Made by a program: the position numbers and the translations under genes. 64,000 nucleotides of DNA from Sanderia malayensis. Lineage: Eukaryota; Cnidaria; Scyphozoa; Semaeostomeae; Pelagiidae. The stretch is from NCBI GenBank assembly GCA_013076295.1, contig RQOL01000374.1, forward strand, positions 4,640,743-4,704,742, read 5' to 3'. Of this stretch, positions 1-13,540 are shown piece after piece (positions within the stretch are counted from its first letter, which is position 1; each line of letters opens with the position of its first letter). The notes beneath the pieces were generated by a model. That model made no database searches. It was given only the letters and a program-made list of their open reading frames with translations, and was not told where the DNA came from.

Positions 1-1652
1 GTAATGTTATCAAGTGATCTTAGTAGTTTAAATGCATGTGTTTTAGTTTAATTAGTTAGTTTTTAGACTCGCCTGGATATGTAAGCATCGAGAAGCATGA
101 GAGCATACTGTCGTCGAGGAATGAGATGCTTGTGAAAGATCTCAGTGCCTCAGTTTTTGGTTTATTAAATTTGTTGTTGTGGGGCCGCCGTTTAGAACAG
201 TATTGGAGACACTGTTGTCGTTCGTTTGTTGTTCGTTTGTCGTTAGAGAAGATTAATTGTATGCTGAAAAGAAGCTTGGTTGTGTCAGAAATGAAAGAAT
301 AATTATGGAATTGTGTCATCATTTTATGTGTCTGTGTATTTACTTGTTCGCGTCTCATCGAATAAACCGTTCGCTGATATAAGAAGATGAAAGGCCTTAG
401 ACCGACCACGTTTACAAGCTTTCCGTGCCTTGTAGTATGACTTATGGCCCAAGACTTTATTATTTAAATAACTACATGGTCAAATGGATTTACAAGTATA
501 AAGGCTTTTTTTTGGTAAAATTGAACAAATTCTACGTTAATTGGTCGTTTCAAGGGCGAATTATAGCAAAAAAATCGACTGGGGCGAGTCAATTTAGAAA
601 GAAAATTTGTCTTCGAGTTTCAAGTTTTTTCTCAAGGGCTTTCCTTGCCTTGCAGTGTGACTTATGGCCCAAGACTTATCGTTTTGTTGGTAAAATGGAA
701 CATGATACCACTCATCACATCATGATTTACTGTTCATCATAAATGAGGTTTCTAAATCGCACAATTGCACTCAGTGTCAATACTCATTTCTTAACCAGGC
801 AGCAGCACCTCTCTTGTAAAAAAGTTCTCTATGGTACATTGATGACAGAAGACTCAGTCTTGGTTTTCCTTCATTTCTCCTCTTTTTCAAGAACATTCAT
901 GTTTTCTACAAATGAGTAAAATAAAATTAATAGCACAAAAGATAATCTCTGTTTTTCATTTCAACCAAGTAGCAAAAAGGAAGTAATGCCAAACAATGCT
1001 AAATTAGAGTCACCACGTATTGGCGTACTTAGTAAGACCAAAGCCTTTTACATTGCTTACCATCAGACAGTCCTATCTTCTGTACACACTGAGTTCCAAG
1101 AGCATCAGTTGTATAAATTTGCATCAGTTAAAGTAACACACCATGAAGGGAGAGGTCCCCCTTCTTTCTTCAAAAACATAGTCACACAGACGTACGTTAA
1201 ATTTTCACAAATTTTTGCATAATTTGCAACATATATGTCCGATTTCAGCCAAATAATTTTTCATAACTAATTCCACATTCCAGCCACACGTTAGGAATTG
1301 GAGTGTGTTATCAACAATTTAAAAAATCACAAACACCGAAACTTTTTTTTGACTCACCCGGTATAAAGTTTCATATAATTCAAAAGCATATAAAATTTTT
1401 TTGAGCACATACAGCTTGCGGCAGTAATTTGAATGCTTCATCGAAAGTTCGCTTTCTGGTCAAGGGGTCAACTATGTTACGAGTACCTACAATTAAAATA
1501 AGCCACCATCCAGAAAACTGTATTCAAAACCGAATATCAGTTTAAAAAAGTACAAATTGCATATCAACAGACACCAGTCAATTTTTTTAGTTAATACCTA
1601 CTCAAAATTAATAAATTCATACAGTCTTTAGCAAATGCTTAACATGTTGTTA
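1..1652. other. Region without a confident gene; short tandem duplication
   Basis: No recognisable protein or RNA gene is seen. A segment starting at 418 (TTCCGTGCCTTGTAGTATGA at 421) recurs in diverged form from 638, giving a tandem duplication of about 220 bp; both copies share CTTATGGCCCAAGACTT. The open frames here (minus 56-409, plus 425-742, plus 986-1222) match nothing I recognise and are treated as chance. The stretch lies downstream of the KDZ transposase gene transcribed from the minus strand. No AATAAA-type signal was clear beyond that gene's stop. Confidence 0.5.
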
Positions 1653-2118
1653 TCAGCTTTCAAATGTATTATCAGAGTCCGATTCTTCATCTGTCAACCC
1701 ATCCAGTTCTTCAAAATCATCAACACTGTCACTGTCGTATTCAGCCTCTACAGAAAAAGCGATATCCGCTAAAAATTCGCACCCCGTGTGGGTGACTGAG
1801 AATGGGATCTCTTGTCCAAATTTGTTCTATGTAGCCTTGGTGGTTATAATTTCATTTTTTATGATAAGAACGTGCTTGAATACTTTTAAGGCCCAATGAA
1901 TTCGAGTCCTCGTTATCAGACAACTGGCCCACCTTTTCCTTCAACATTTTCACATTCTTCAACTTCGATTTCAAAAGCATTTCACATTCTGCATGTAAAA
2001 GATTTCGTTCTTCTTCACATCTTTTTTCCAACTCCGACAAATCAATAATTCGTCGTTTGATAGCAAACGGTACTTTGTCTTGAAGACTTAAGGAAGTTTG
2101 AGTATCCGCATACTTTTG
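1653..2118 (-). CDS. Possible C-terminal extension of the KDZ transposase gene
   Basis: Past the TAA at 2121-2119 the same frame stays open to 1852. It encodes a charged, coiled-coil-like segment rich in Glu and Lys (for example LEKRCEEERN). A donor at AAAA|GTATTC near 1883 (phase 1) could join an acceptor CTCAG|TCACCC, with an exon running from 1795 down to a TGA at 1655-1653. That exon would encode a very acidic tail (DSDSVDDFEELDG, then DEESDSD). If the TAA is a sequencing error or is removed by splicing, the protein would have a coiled coil and acid tail; otherwise this is 3' UTR or relic. The joining is inferred. Confidence 0.35.
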
Positions 2119-5063
2119 TTAAAGACTGGAATTGGGATCTTTGGCTTCTTCAAACGACACAGACTCTAGCAAAGAAGGAACATGTTCTTTCAGCAATGAG
2201 AGTTGTGCATTGTACTTGGATATTTCCAGTTTTAGTCGCTTTGTTTGCTGGGTAACTCTGCGTGCAAGTCGAATAGCTTGTTTTTGCCCTTCTGTGAAAC
2301 AAAATTTTGAAATGTTAAGCAAAAATTAAAAATAACTAATCAATATTTTTGTTATCAGAAAAGGTTCTAGTTGCATTTCATCCAATTCCTTTTTTGACAC
2401 AGTAAAGTAAACTAATAAATTAAAAAAGCATTTTTATTTTAATTAGTGCACCCGTCGACTTTAATTAGTTTGATGTACATTTGTAAAAAAAAGCAGTCCA
2501 GATTATTCATCTATCTCATCGATGTAAAAAAAACTACATCAATAGTAACTAAATCGATATTTAAATCGACATATAACTTACGCGAATATCTTTCCTTTAA
2601 CATGAGTTGCAAATGACGCTCTACTGCCATTGAGCGGAGATTCTGTAGGAAAGTATCCCTCCTTGCAGTTTCAATCTCTTGCATTACAGAAGTAAATCTT
2701 GCGTTACTCAGCTTCCAGCGACTTTTCATTCCTTTTTGTTTTTCAATTTTTGTTAATTTGCAGTCAATCCTGAATAAAATACACAAAATGAAATAATAAG
2801 CAGAAATAACAGAAATATTTACAATATTAACATTAAATAGCTGTAATGGATGGTACATCAAGCATAAAAATATGTACAAATCAAATATCAAGCACCAGAA
2901 ACAGAAGTTTGCTTGCTCACAAAACAAAGATAACTCACCTTTTTGCCTTTAAGACTAAGTTTGAAGGGTTTGATGAATCGACTTCTGATACATCACATGA
3001 CGCAATCGTGTTCCTGTGTGTTAAATTAACAACTAATTTCAGCAATCCAATTATTTTGGCATCTAATCCAATTAAAAAGTCGAGATGCTACATTTAATAC
3101 AGGTTGTCGACATTACACTTGATAATCTTACACACGTCATGGTTAAATTATTTAAATAATTATTTGCAAGCTTAAGTGTTGCTATTGATAATATTTTACC
3201 GTATTTGGTTGTGTTGCCAAAGTAGTTGTGCATACTCTTGCTCCCAAGACAAAGTAGATCTAGTAGCAGCTGCAAAAGACATAATGCGAATATATATAGT
3301 GTGCACTAAACTTATTCAATAATGAGATTGTCCGAGTGTGGTACTTACCTTTATTTGCACAAACCAAAGCCAGTTCTTCTTGTTTCCATTTAGAAACAAT
3401 TGTCTCTGTTACTGGTTTCACATCAGCTGAAAAAAGTAAGCTTCAATTAAAATTAGCATCAGTGATTTGCAACATTCAACTTCAATCATGGTAAATTTCT
3501 GCCACCATGCTACAATTTAACAATATACACAAAGTAATAGATATTTAAAATAAAGAATATGTAAGTACAAAAATCACACCTGGCAGCCCATCGATGATTT
3601 TGTTCTTTTCCATGGTCGATTTCACCTTTAAACATTCAGACTTCTGCAGACCTTGCAACAGATACCTACCTGTTGGCATAAAATTTTAATTCAGACAGTC
3701 AAATAAAAAGATTATACACAATACTTGAAATGTTCGATTACACAAAATAAAAATAAAAATTTCAATGTCATGAAAACAACTATATATCAAATGTAAACCT
3801 TGATTCCTGTTAATTCTCTTTGCATAATGAAGAAGAGCCTCTGTAAGTATGTCAGTCCACCGACTTGGCGCCATTTCTTTGGTCATGTAGCAGAATTTCC
3901 TCAAGTATGACCAAAGGCGTTCTATCCCCTCACCATCTGTCAAACCAAAACCTTCATTGCGTCGGGGTGAATATAAAACCTAAAAAAAATTGCAGTACTA
4001 TTAAATATCTTGCAAACTACACATCATAGGGCCAGGGCGCACTACCATCTGGATTAACTTTGTCAAACCCGATATTCCCACACTAATTAGAAGTTGCTTT
4101 TCATGTTCTACAAACGTGATCCAATTATCGCTTGGAGGACAACATTTCAAGGTATGTTGATTATCAGCAGCACGTCATCGAACTGTCAATACTCAACAGC
4201 GTACACAAAACAGAACACTCTTTTATCTATCTTGGACTTGCTTGTTTTGAATCTTTGAATATTGAGAATTTCCAACATTTATTTTATACGCGTAACAATG
4301 AAAGCAAGGAAAACCAAACTGATAGCAATCAAATTACTTGGCACCAGCCACATCCACTGAATTTTGGAACTCTACAAATACGTTCAAATATATACTGCCT
4401 GGGCTGTGACAAAAAAAGCAGCAACCAGTCCAGCAAAGTATGATAACAGTTTCAACTGTACAACAAAAAGTTGCTAAAAGTAAAAAGGCTAAAACTACAG
4501 AATATAAATTGCACTGTGGGAGAAACGAACCATTTATCATAACTTTGAGTTGAGTAAAAACAACTCGTTTACAACGCTCGTTCTCAAGAATTTTAGTCGC
4601 GTGCATGCTATTGATGTGCAGCATTGTATTTTCAAGGTGTTAATAAATGATAGAGCCAGATCTGCCTGATCATGCTGGTTTATCAGAGATTTTCCAGTGA
4701 AAGTGCAGCTCTGGGGCTGCGCGACGGAACCTTTGAAGATTTTCCATTACGCCCCCTTTGTCGAGAATTCATTTTTCACCGGGCGCATCTGCATCAATTA
4801 ACTTATTAGTGCGGCCCTTCTGTGAGATGTCAACCTACATCAACTTTATCGAGTTTTTCAGTGTGGTGCGCCCTCCCCCATATTTAGCTAAAGAAATCAT
4901 TTACAGTAGTTCAGTAAAGAAAGCATGACAACCAATAGTAAAACGAAGCTCAAAATAAATTAATTACCTGACACTTTGAAACATGTACGTAAGCATGAAA
5001 TAAGGGAATTCCAAATTTTACTTTATCAATCACATCTTTAAGTCCGTAACTGGCATAGTTTAC
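2119..5063 (-). CDS. KDZ-family transposase, 3' exons 10-17 (C-terminal half)
   Basis: Eight exons with GT-AG junctions and compatible phases: 5063-4968, 3979-3799, 3669-3580, 3426-3349, 3269-3200, 3013-2939, 2769-2582 and 2291-2119 (TAA stop). Exon 10 encodes IPLFHAYVHVSKCQ and exon 11 encodes LTDGEGIERLWSYL, the FHxxxHxxxCQ and DGEGxERLW signatures of KDZ (Kyakuja-Dileera-Zisupton) transposases; the Glu supplies the third catalytic acid (residue 459 or 462). Later exons encode a basic, helical tail typical of the family (SRWKLSN, coiled-coil segments). Exon 10 starts in phase 0, matching the end of exon 9 at 20,553. The two blocks therefore read as one gene of about 726 codons, split by a ~15.5-kb repeat-filled intron. 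Family assignment rests on motif recognition without a database search. Confidence 0.82.
4028..4882. mobile_element. Candidate MITE-like insertion in KDZ intron 10
   Basis: The intron between exons 10 and 11 contains an inverted pair: AGGGCGCACTACCA near 4035 and TGGTGCGCCCTCCCCCA near 4864-4880. The shared AGGGCGCAC core faces inward from both ends of an ~850-bp AT-rich segment. No coding capacity is recognised inside. A clean target-site duplication is not visible, so the boundaries and the mobile-element status are tentative. Confidence 0.3.
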
Positions 5064-5116
5064 CTTTGTTAAAAGTAATGAAAACAGATCATAAAAAACA
5101 TCCTATGGGTTTCTAT

Positions 5117-5426
5117 TTCAAAATTCTATTCTATTTCTAGCCGGGGGCCCGGTCGCTACGCTCCCTCCCCGGAGCCCCCCAAGCAACAAAAGCTTAATGT
5201 GGTTGGCGCGCTTCGCACGCTGCATTCGCTCCCGTTCATGCCCATACATACATACATAAATACCTACATACATACATACATACATACATACATACATACA
5301 TACATACATACATACATACATACATACATGAGCCGGGTTCGGTCGCTTCGCTCCCTCCCCGGAGCCCGTCAAGTAAACAAAGCTTAATCTGGTTGGCACG
5401 CTTCGCGCGCTGCGTTTGCTACCGCT
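5117..5426. repeat. GC-rich element X left-end motifs and (CATA)n microsatellite
   Basis: Two copies of a GC-rich module occur at about 5140-5240 and 5335-5440. Each contains a CTCCCTCCCCGGAGCCC box followed by GGTTGGC and a CTGC(A/G)TT(C/T)GCT segment. They flank a (CATA)n run at about 5245-5330. The same module recurs at ~5590, ~8200, ~35,460-35,590, ~41,290 and ~45,665-45,760, each time next to minisatellite, and marks the left half of element X. The TACA/TGTA runs give spurious open frames. Confidence 0.75.
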
Positions 5427-6068
5427 CATGCCCCTACAATAAATACCCTACATAGCATACCCTACAATACATACCCTACGATACATACCCTACAATACAT
5501 ACCCTACAATAAATACCCTACAATACATACCCTACAATACATAACCTACAACACATACCCTACATAACATACCCTACAATACATACCTGGGTTCGGTCGC
5601 TTCGCTCCCTCCCCGGAGCCCGTCAAGTAAATAAAGCTTAATCTGGTTGGCGTGCTTCGCGCGCTGCATTCGCTACCGCTCATGCCCATACATACATACA
5701 TACCCTACAATACATACCCTATAATACATACCCTACATAACATACCCTACAATACATACCCTACAACACATACCCTACATAACATACCCTACAATACATA
5801 CCCTACAATACATATCCTACATAGCATACCCTACAATACAAACCCTACAATACATACCCTACAATACATACCCTACAATACATACCCTACATAACATACC
5901 CTACAATACATACCCTACAACACATACCCTACATAACATACCCTACAATACATACCCTACAATACATATCCTACATAACATACCCTACAATACAAACCCT
6001 ACAATACATACCCGACAATACATACCTTACTATATATACCCTACAATACATACCCTACAATACATATT
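5427..6068. repeat. 14-bp minisatellite array (CATACCCTACAATA), block 1
   Basis: Tandem 14-bp repeats with unit CATACCCTACAATA and variants ending AACA, ATAA or GATA. A GC-rich element X module interrupts the array at about 5586-5690. The reverse complement, TATTGTAGGGTATG, contains TAGGG but is not a telomeric TTAGGG repeat. The array ends at the ACGACGCAACATTTC junction of the first element X core. Confidence 0.95.
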
Positions 6069-7477
6069 ACGACGCAACATTTCTAAAGAAAGTAAAGGTG
6101 GGAGGTCGAATCTCCCCCCCTGCCAAGCGACCGCCCCGCGCCCACGCTGCCCCCTGAAAGCTGTTTCTGAAAGTTGATAGCTTAAGTGTGAAGTTTGAAA
6201 AAAAAGGTGCTTTCAAAAATTTAATCCATCCTGGAAAATTTAAACTCAATCTGTAATAAAAATTATATCAAACTGTAGCTAAGGAAACAGCGAACACGTT
6301 GCAAATAGTCTCATTTCTTAAATAAGTAATGCTGAATTCTTAGAGACCATTTGGTGGAAGTGGTTTGAATGAAATTTCGGAGCCGTGCAAAAAGCAAAAC
6401 CTTTGAACACACTTTAGCAAGTGAAAATAGTATTTACCGTGGCAAATAGTGACCCAGTTGAACTCAAAAAACACCAACATGAAGGTAATATGTTGGGGAA
6501 CAATTATCGAAAGTGTTTGGGTAAAAAATAATCAATTGTGGCAGGCTAAAATTGAATTTTCGCAAATGCAAAAACAATGCGTGTTGCGTGAAAAATTGCT
6601 CCTTCCCGAGTGAAAAGCAACTTTGTTGGAAATCGTAAAAAAACAGAAAAAAAAACAAAAAAAACAACACATTATTTTAGTTGTGTTATCAGACAACACT
6701 TGTCAAAAATTTAAATGGGGAAAATCGTGCAAATAGGGCCGGAAAAATTCAAAACTTTGACCATGGTCTAAACGTTGTTAGCATGCCGAAGCAACAATGG
6801 CGGTCGCCTACTACAAAACCCACAACTATTTCATTCAAAAAACAAAAGAAAGCTATCACCTGTGTTCTCTATTGTTTCCTGCAACTCTCCAGGGGTCTTT
6901 CAAACAATTAAGAGCTGTTTACAAAGATAATTCAGCTGGTAAAACACTTTGAAAGGCGCCCAGTTATCCTTTGTGTTGAAAACAAAAACACGCGTCTTCT
7001 CCAAAAGTACCTGCTGTTCAACCCGAGGGCTAATTTGCATGATAACGAAAAACGCGTCACTGTTCACGTGAAGTTGCGAAAGAGCCAATCAAATTGCAGG
7101 AAAAGGCGAAACGGGTCACGTGAAGAGCGAATACTCTTTTCGAAAATGGAGTTGGGGACGCGAATTTGGAAGTTTCGCCAGCGTAAACCGTCGTTTTTTC
7201 GTGATAGCACAATTAGTGGAATAATTAATGGAATAACTCAAAAATTCTTTTAAAATAGGCTTCCAAAAATAGATAACTTTTGTCTACTCTAGAAACGGAG
7301 GCTTTCCCTTCAAGTGCCAACCTTGTCCTCCTCCATTCAAAAAAGCCTTGTTGATTACACGGTTCGCCGTTTCGGCCCATTGTTTTGGGGCGTTCGACCT
7401 ATTGTGTCGGGTCGAATCTATTGTTTTAGGCAGAGTTTCGCCACCGTCACGTGACCACGTAGAATAGTAATATTAGA
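6069..7477 (+). mobile_element. Element X core, tandem copy 1
   Basis: A ~1.41-kb non-coding unit running from ACGACGCAACATTTCTAAAG to a conserved right end with CACGTGACC near 7448 and TATTAGA at 7471-7477. It is nearly identical to copies 2-4. Its right half (about 6,700-7,477) is shared with the copies at 34.3 kb, 41.3-43.8 kb and 45.1-46.9 kb. Visible motifs are CACGTG E-boxes near 7057, 7117 and 7448, a CCAAT box (GAGCCAATCAAATTG) near 7084, and the paired phrases GGCCCATTGTTTTGGGGCG and TCGAATCTATTGTTTTAGG. No frame over about 80 codons looks genuine. No transposase or terminal inverted repeat is seen, so it is best described as a non-autonomous repeat of unknown class. Confidence 0.8.
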
Positions 7478-8678
7478 CAATACATACCCTACAATAAATA
7501 CCCTACGATACATACCCTACGATACATACCCTACAATACATACCCTACAATAAATACCCTACAATACATACCCTACGATACATACCTACACATACCCTAC
7601 ATAACATACCCTACAATACATACCCTACGATACATACCCTACAATACATACCCTACAATACATACCCTACAATACATACCCTACATACATACCCTACAAT
7701 ACATACCCTACAATACATACCTACATACATACCCTACAATACATACCCTACAACACATACCCTACATAACATACCCTACAATACATACCCTACAATACAT
7801 ACCCTACAATAATACCCTACATAGCATACCCTACAATACATACCCTACGATACATACCCTACAATACATACCCTACATAATACCTACAATACATACCCTA
7901 CAATACATACCCTACAATACATACCCTACAATACATACCCTACAATACAACCTACAAATACCTACAATATATACCCTACAATACATACCCTACAATACAT
8001 ACCCTACAATACATACCTACAAAATACCTACAATACATACCCTACAATATATACCCTACAATACATACCTACATCAATACATACCCTACAATACATACCC
8101 TACATACTACAATACATACCCTTACAACTACAATACATACCCTACAATACATAACCTACAACACATACCCTACATAACATACCCTACAATACATACCTGG
8201 GTTCGGTCGCTTCGCTCCCTCCCCGGAGCCCGTCAAGTAAGCAATGCTTAATCTGGTTGGCGCGCTTCGCGCGCTGCATTCGCTACCGCTCATGCCCATA
8301 CATACATACATACCCTACAATACATACCCTACAATACATACCCTACATAACATACCCTACAATACATACCCTACAACACATACCCTACATAACATACCCT
8401 ACAATACATACCCTACAATACATATCCTACATAGCATACCCTACAATACAAACCCTACAATACATACCCTACAATACATACCCTACAATACATACCCTAC
8501 ATAACATACCCTACAATACATACCCTACAACACATACCCTACATAACATACCCTACAATACATACCCTACAATACATATCCTACATAACATACCCTACAA
8601 TACAAACCCTACAATACATACCCGACAATACATACCTTACTATATATACCCTACAATACATACCCTACAATACATATT
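7478..8678. repeat. 14-bp minisatellite array, block 2, with GC-rich module
   Basis: 14-bp repeats as in block 1, interrupted at about 8198-8305 by the GC-rich element X module (TTCGGTCGCTTCGCTCCCTC, then GCGCGCTTCGCGCGC). From about 7580 to 8130 many units are 1-4 bases short (for example CATACCTACAT), unlike the neighbouring arrays. This suggests local consensus errors or decay. The segment 8,300-8,678 is almost identical to 5,690-6,068, so block 1 and block 2 ends are copies of each other. Confidence 0.93.
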
Positions 8679-10087
8679 ACGACGCAACATTTCTAAAGAA
8701 AGTAAAGGTGGGAGGTCGAATCTCCCCCCCTGCCAAGCGACCGCCCCGCGCCCACGCTGCCCCCCTGAAAGCTGTTTCTGAAAGTTGATAGCTTAAGTGT
8801 GAAGTTTGAATAAAAAGGTGCTTTCAAAAATTTAATCCATCCTGGAAAATTTAAACTCAATCTGTAATAAAAATTATATCAAACTGTAGCTAAGGAAACA
8901 GCGAACACGTTGCAAATAGTCTCATTTCTTAAATAAGTAATGCTGAATTCTTAGAGACCATTTGGTGGAAGTGGTTTGAATGAAATTTCGGAGCCGTGCA
9001 AAAAGCAAAACCTTTGAACACACTTTAGCAAGTGAAAATAGTATTTACCGTGGCAAATAGTGACCCAGTTGAACTCAAAAAACACCAACATGAAGGTAAT
9101 ATGTTGGGGAACAATTATCGAAAGTGTTTGGGTAAAAAATAATCAATTGTGGCAGGCTAAAATTGAATTTTCGCAAATGCAAAAACAACGCGTGTTGCGT
9201 GAAAAATTGCTCCTTCCCGAGTGAAAAGCAACTTTGTTGGAAATCGTAAAAAAACAGAAAAAAAAACAAAAAAAACAACACATTATTTTAGTTGTGTTAT
9301 CAGACAACACTTGTCAAAAATTTAAATGGGGAAAATCGTGCAAATAGGGCCGGAAAAATTCAAAACTTTGACCATGGTCTAAACGTTGTTAGCATGCCGA
9401 AGCAACAATGGCGGTCGCCTACTACAAAACCCACAACTATTTCATTCAAAAACAAAAGAAAGCTATCACCTATGTTCTCTATTGTTTCCTGCAACTCTCC
9501 AGGGGTCTTTCAAACAATTAAGAGCTGTTTACAAAGATAATTCAGCTGGTAAAACACTTTGAAAGGTGCCCAGTTATCCTTTGTGTTGAAAACAAAAACA
9601 CGCGTCTTCTCCAAAAGTACCTGCTGTTCAACCCGAGGGCTAATTTGCATGATAACGGAAAACGCGTCACTGTTCACGTGAAGTTGCGAAAGAGCCAATC
9701 AAATTGCAGGAAAAGGCGAAACGGGTCACGTGAAGAGCGAATACTCTTTTCGAAAATGGAGTTGGGGACGCAAATTTGGAAGTTTCGCCAGCGTAAACCG
9801 TCGTTTTTTCGTGATAGCACAATTAGTGGAATAATTAATGGAATAACTCAAAAATTCTTTTAAAATAGGCTTCCAAAAATAGATAACTTTTGTCTACTCT
9901 AGAAACGGAGGCTTTCCCTTCAAGTGCCAACCTTGTCCTCCTCCATTCAAAAAAGCCTTGTTGATTACACGGTTCGCCCTTTCGGCCCATTGTTTTGGGG
10001 CGTTCGACCTATTGTGTCGGGTCGAATCTATTGTTTTAGGCAGAGTTTCGCCACCGTCACGTGACCACGTAGAATAGTAATATTAGA
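8679..10087 (+). mobile_element. Element X core, tandem copy 2
   Basis: Same 1.41-kb unit as copy 1, with only scattered substitutions and indels. Examples are GAAAACGCGTC instead of GAAAAACGCGTC-type wording near 9655, and TTCGCCCTTTCGG instead of TTCGCCGTTTCGG near 9974. E-boxes, CCAAT box and right end TATTAGA (10,081-10,087) are all retained. It starts a higher-order period of about 3.45 kb with the array that follows. Confidence 0.82.
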
Positions 10088-12132
10088 CAATACATACCCT
10101 ACAATAAATACCCTACGATACATACCCTACGATACATACCCTACAATACATACCCTACAATAAATACCCTACAATACATACCCTACGATACATACCCTAC
10201 AACACATACCCTACATAACATACCCTACAATACATACCCTACGATACATACCCTACAATACATACCCTACAATACATACCCTACAATACATACCCTACCA
10301 TACACACCTTACAATACATACCCTACAATATATACCCTACGATAGATACCCTACACTACATACCCTACAATACATACCCTACAATAAATACCCTACAATA
10401 CATACCCTACAATACATACCCTACAATACATACCCTACAATACATACCTTACAATACATACCCTACAATATATACCCTACAATACATACCCTACAATACA
10501 TACCCTACAATACATACCCTACAATAAATACCCTACAATACATACCCTACAATACATACCCTACAATACATACCCTACAATACAATACATACCCTAGAAT
10601 ACATACCCTACAATACATACCCTACAATACATACCTTACAATACATACCCTACAATACATACCCTACAACACATACCCTACATAACATACCCTACAATAC
10701 ATACCCTACAATACATACCCTACAATACATACCCTACATAACATACCCTACAATACATACCCTAGAATACATACCTTACAATACATACCCTACAATAAAT
10801 ACCCTACGATACATACCCTACGATACATACCCTACAATACATACCCTACAATAAATACCCTACAATACATACCCTACGATACATACCCTACAATACATAC
10901 CCTAAAATACATACCCTAAAATACAAACCCTACGATACATACCCTACAATACATACCCTACAACACATACCCTACATAACATACCCTACAATACATACCC
11001 TACAATACATACCCTACAATACAAACCCTACAATACATACCCTACATAACATACCCTACAATACATACCCTAGAATACATACCTTACAATACATACCCTA
11101 CAATAAATAGCCTACGATACATACCCTACGATACATACCCTACAATACATACCCTACAAAAAATACCCTACAATACATACCCTACGATACATACCCTACA
11201 ACACATACCCTACATAACATACCCTACAATACATACCCTACAATACATACCCTACATAACATACCCTACAATACATACCCTAGAATACATACCTTACAAT
11301 ACATACCCTACAATAAATACCCTACGATACATACCCTACGATACATACCCTACAATACATACCCTACAATAAATACCCTACAATACATACCCTACGATAC
11401 ATACCCTACAATACATACCCTAAATACATACCCTAAAATACATACCCTACGATACATACCCTACAATACATACCCTACAACACATACCCTACATAACATA
11501 CCCTACAATACATACCCTACAATACAAACCCTACAATACATACCCTACATAACATACCCTACAATACATACCCTAGAATACATACCTTACAATACATACC
11601 CTACAATAAATACCCTACGATACATACCCTACGATACATACCCTACAATACATACCCTACAATAAATACCCTACAATACATACCCTACGATACATACCCT
11701 ACAACACATACCCTACATAACATACCCTACAATACATACCCTACAATACATACCCTACATAACATACCCTACAATACATACCCTAGAATACATACCTTAC
11801 AATACATACCCTACAATAAATACCCTACGATACATACCCTACGATACATACCCTACAATACATACCCTACAATAAATACCCTACAATACATACCCTACGA
11901 TACACACCCTACAATACATACCCTAAAATACATACCCTAAAATACATACCCTACATAACATACCCTACAATACATACCCTACAACACATACCCTACATAA
12001 CATACCCTACAATACATACCCTACAATACATATCCTACATAACATACCCTACAATACAAACCCTACAATACACACCCGACAATACATACCTTACTATATA
12101 TACCCTACAATACATACCCTACAATACATATT
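10088..12132. repeat. 14-bp minisatellite array, block 3
   Basis: About 2 kb of 14-bp repeats. The order of variants (GATA, ATAA, AACA, CCATACACACC, GATAGATACC) is reproduced in block 4 and block 5; for instance the rare CTACCATACACACCTTAC string is near 10,288, 13,750 and 17,030. The array therefore duplicated together with the element X core as one higher-order unit. Confidence 0.95.
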
Positions 12133-13540
12133 ACGACGCAACATTTCTAAAGAAAGTAAAGGTGGGAGGTCGAATCTCCCCCCTGCCAAGCGACCGCCCC
12201 GCGCCCACGCTGCCCCCCTGAAAGCTGTTTCTGAAAGTTGATAGCTTAAGTGTGAAGTTTGAATAAAAAGGTGCTTTCAAAAATTTAATCCATCCTGGAA
12301 AATTTAAACTCAATCTGTAATAAAAATTATATCAAACTGTAGCTAAGGAAACAGCGAACACGTTGCAAATAGTCTCATTTCTTAAATAAGTAATGCTGAA
12401 TTCTTAGAGACCATTTGGTGGAAGTGGTTTGAATGAAATTTCGGAGCCGTGCAAAAAGCAAAACCTTTGAACACACTTTAGCAAGTGAAAATAGTATTTA
12501 CCGTGGCAAATAGTGACCCAGTTGAACTCAAAAAACACCAACATGAAGGTAATATGTTGGGGAACAATTATCGAAAGTGTTTGGGTAAAAAATAATCAAT
12601 TGTGGCAGGCTAAAATTGAATTTTCGCAAATGCAAAAACAACGCGTGTTGCGTGAAAAATTGCTCCTTCCCGAGTGAAAAGCAACTTTGTTGGAAATCGT
12701 AAAAAAACAGAAAAAAAAACAAAAAAAACAACACATTATTTTAGTTGTGTTATCAGACAACACTTGTCAAAAATTTAAATGGGGAAAATCGTGCAAATAG
12801 GGCCGGAAAAATTCAAAACTTTGACCATGGTCTAAACGTTGTTAGCATGCCGAAGCAACAATGGCGGTCGCCTACTACAAAACCCACAACTATTTCATTC
12901 AAAAACAAAAGAAAGCTATCACCTATGTTCTCTATTGTTTCCTGCAACTCTCCAGGGGTCTTTCAAACAATTAAGAGCTGTTTACAAAGATAATTCAGCT
13001 GGTAAAACACTTTGAAAGGTGCCCAGTTATCCTTTGTGTTGAAAACAAAAACACGCGTCTTCTCCAAAAGTACCTGCTGTTCAACCCGAGGGCTAATTTG
13101 CATGATAACGGAAAACGCGTCACTGTTCACGTGAAGTTGCGAAAGAGCCAATCAAATTGCAGGAAAAGGCGAAACGGGTCACGTGAAGAGCGAATACTCT
13201 TTTCGAAAATGGAGTTGGGGACGCAAATTTGGAAGTTTCGCCAGCGTAAACCGTCGTTTTTTCGTGATAGCACAATTAGTGGAATAATTAATGGAATAAC
13301 TCAAAAATTCTTTTAAAATAGGCTTCCAAAAATAGATAACTTTTGTCTACTCTAGAAACGGAGGCTTTCCCTTCAAGTGCCAACCTTGTCCTCCTCCATT
13401 CAAAAAAGCCTTGTTGATTACACGGTTCGCCCTTTCGGCCCATTGTTTTGGGGCGTTCGACCTATTGTGTCGGGTCGAATCTATTGTTTTAGGCAGAGTT
13501 TCGCCACCGTCACGTGACCACGTAGAATAGTAATATTAGA
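12133..13540 (+). mobile_element. Element X core, tandem copy 3
   Basis: Near-identical to copy 2, including the shared TTCGCCCTTTCGG variant, with all CACGTG and CCAAT motifs intact. The shared variants group copies 2-4 against copy 1. It is non-coding; the small open frames repeated in every copy are the same sequence being re-read and show no protein signature. Confidence 0.82.

Noticed and set aside
425..742. 105-codon plus-strand frame as a gene
   Set aside because: It spans a ~220-bp tandem duplication and shows no recognisable protein features.
6090..6130. tRNA-derived SINE head (GGGAGGTCGAATCTCCCC resembles a T-arm)
   Set aside because: One base short of a B box, no A box upstream at the right distance, and no cloverleaf could be formed by eye.
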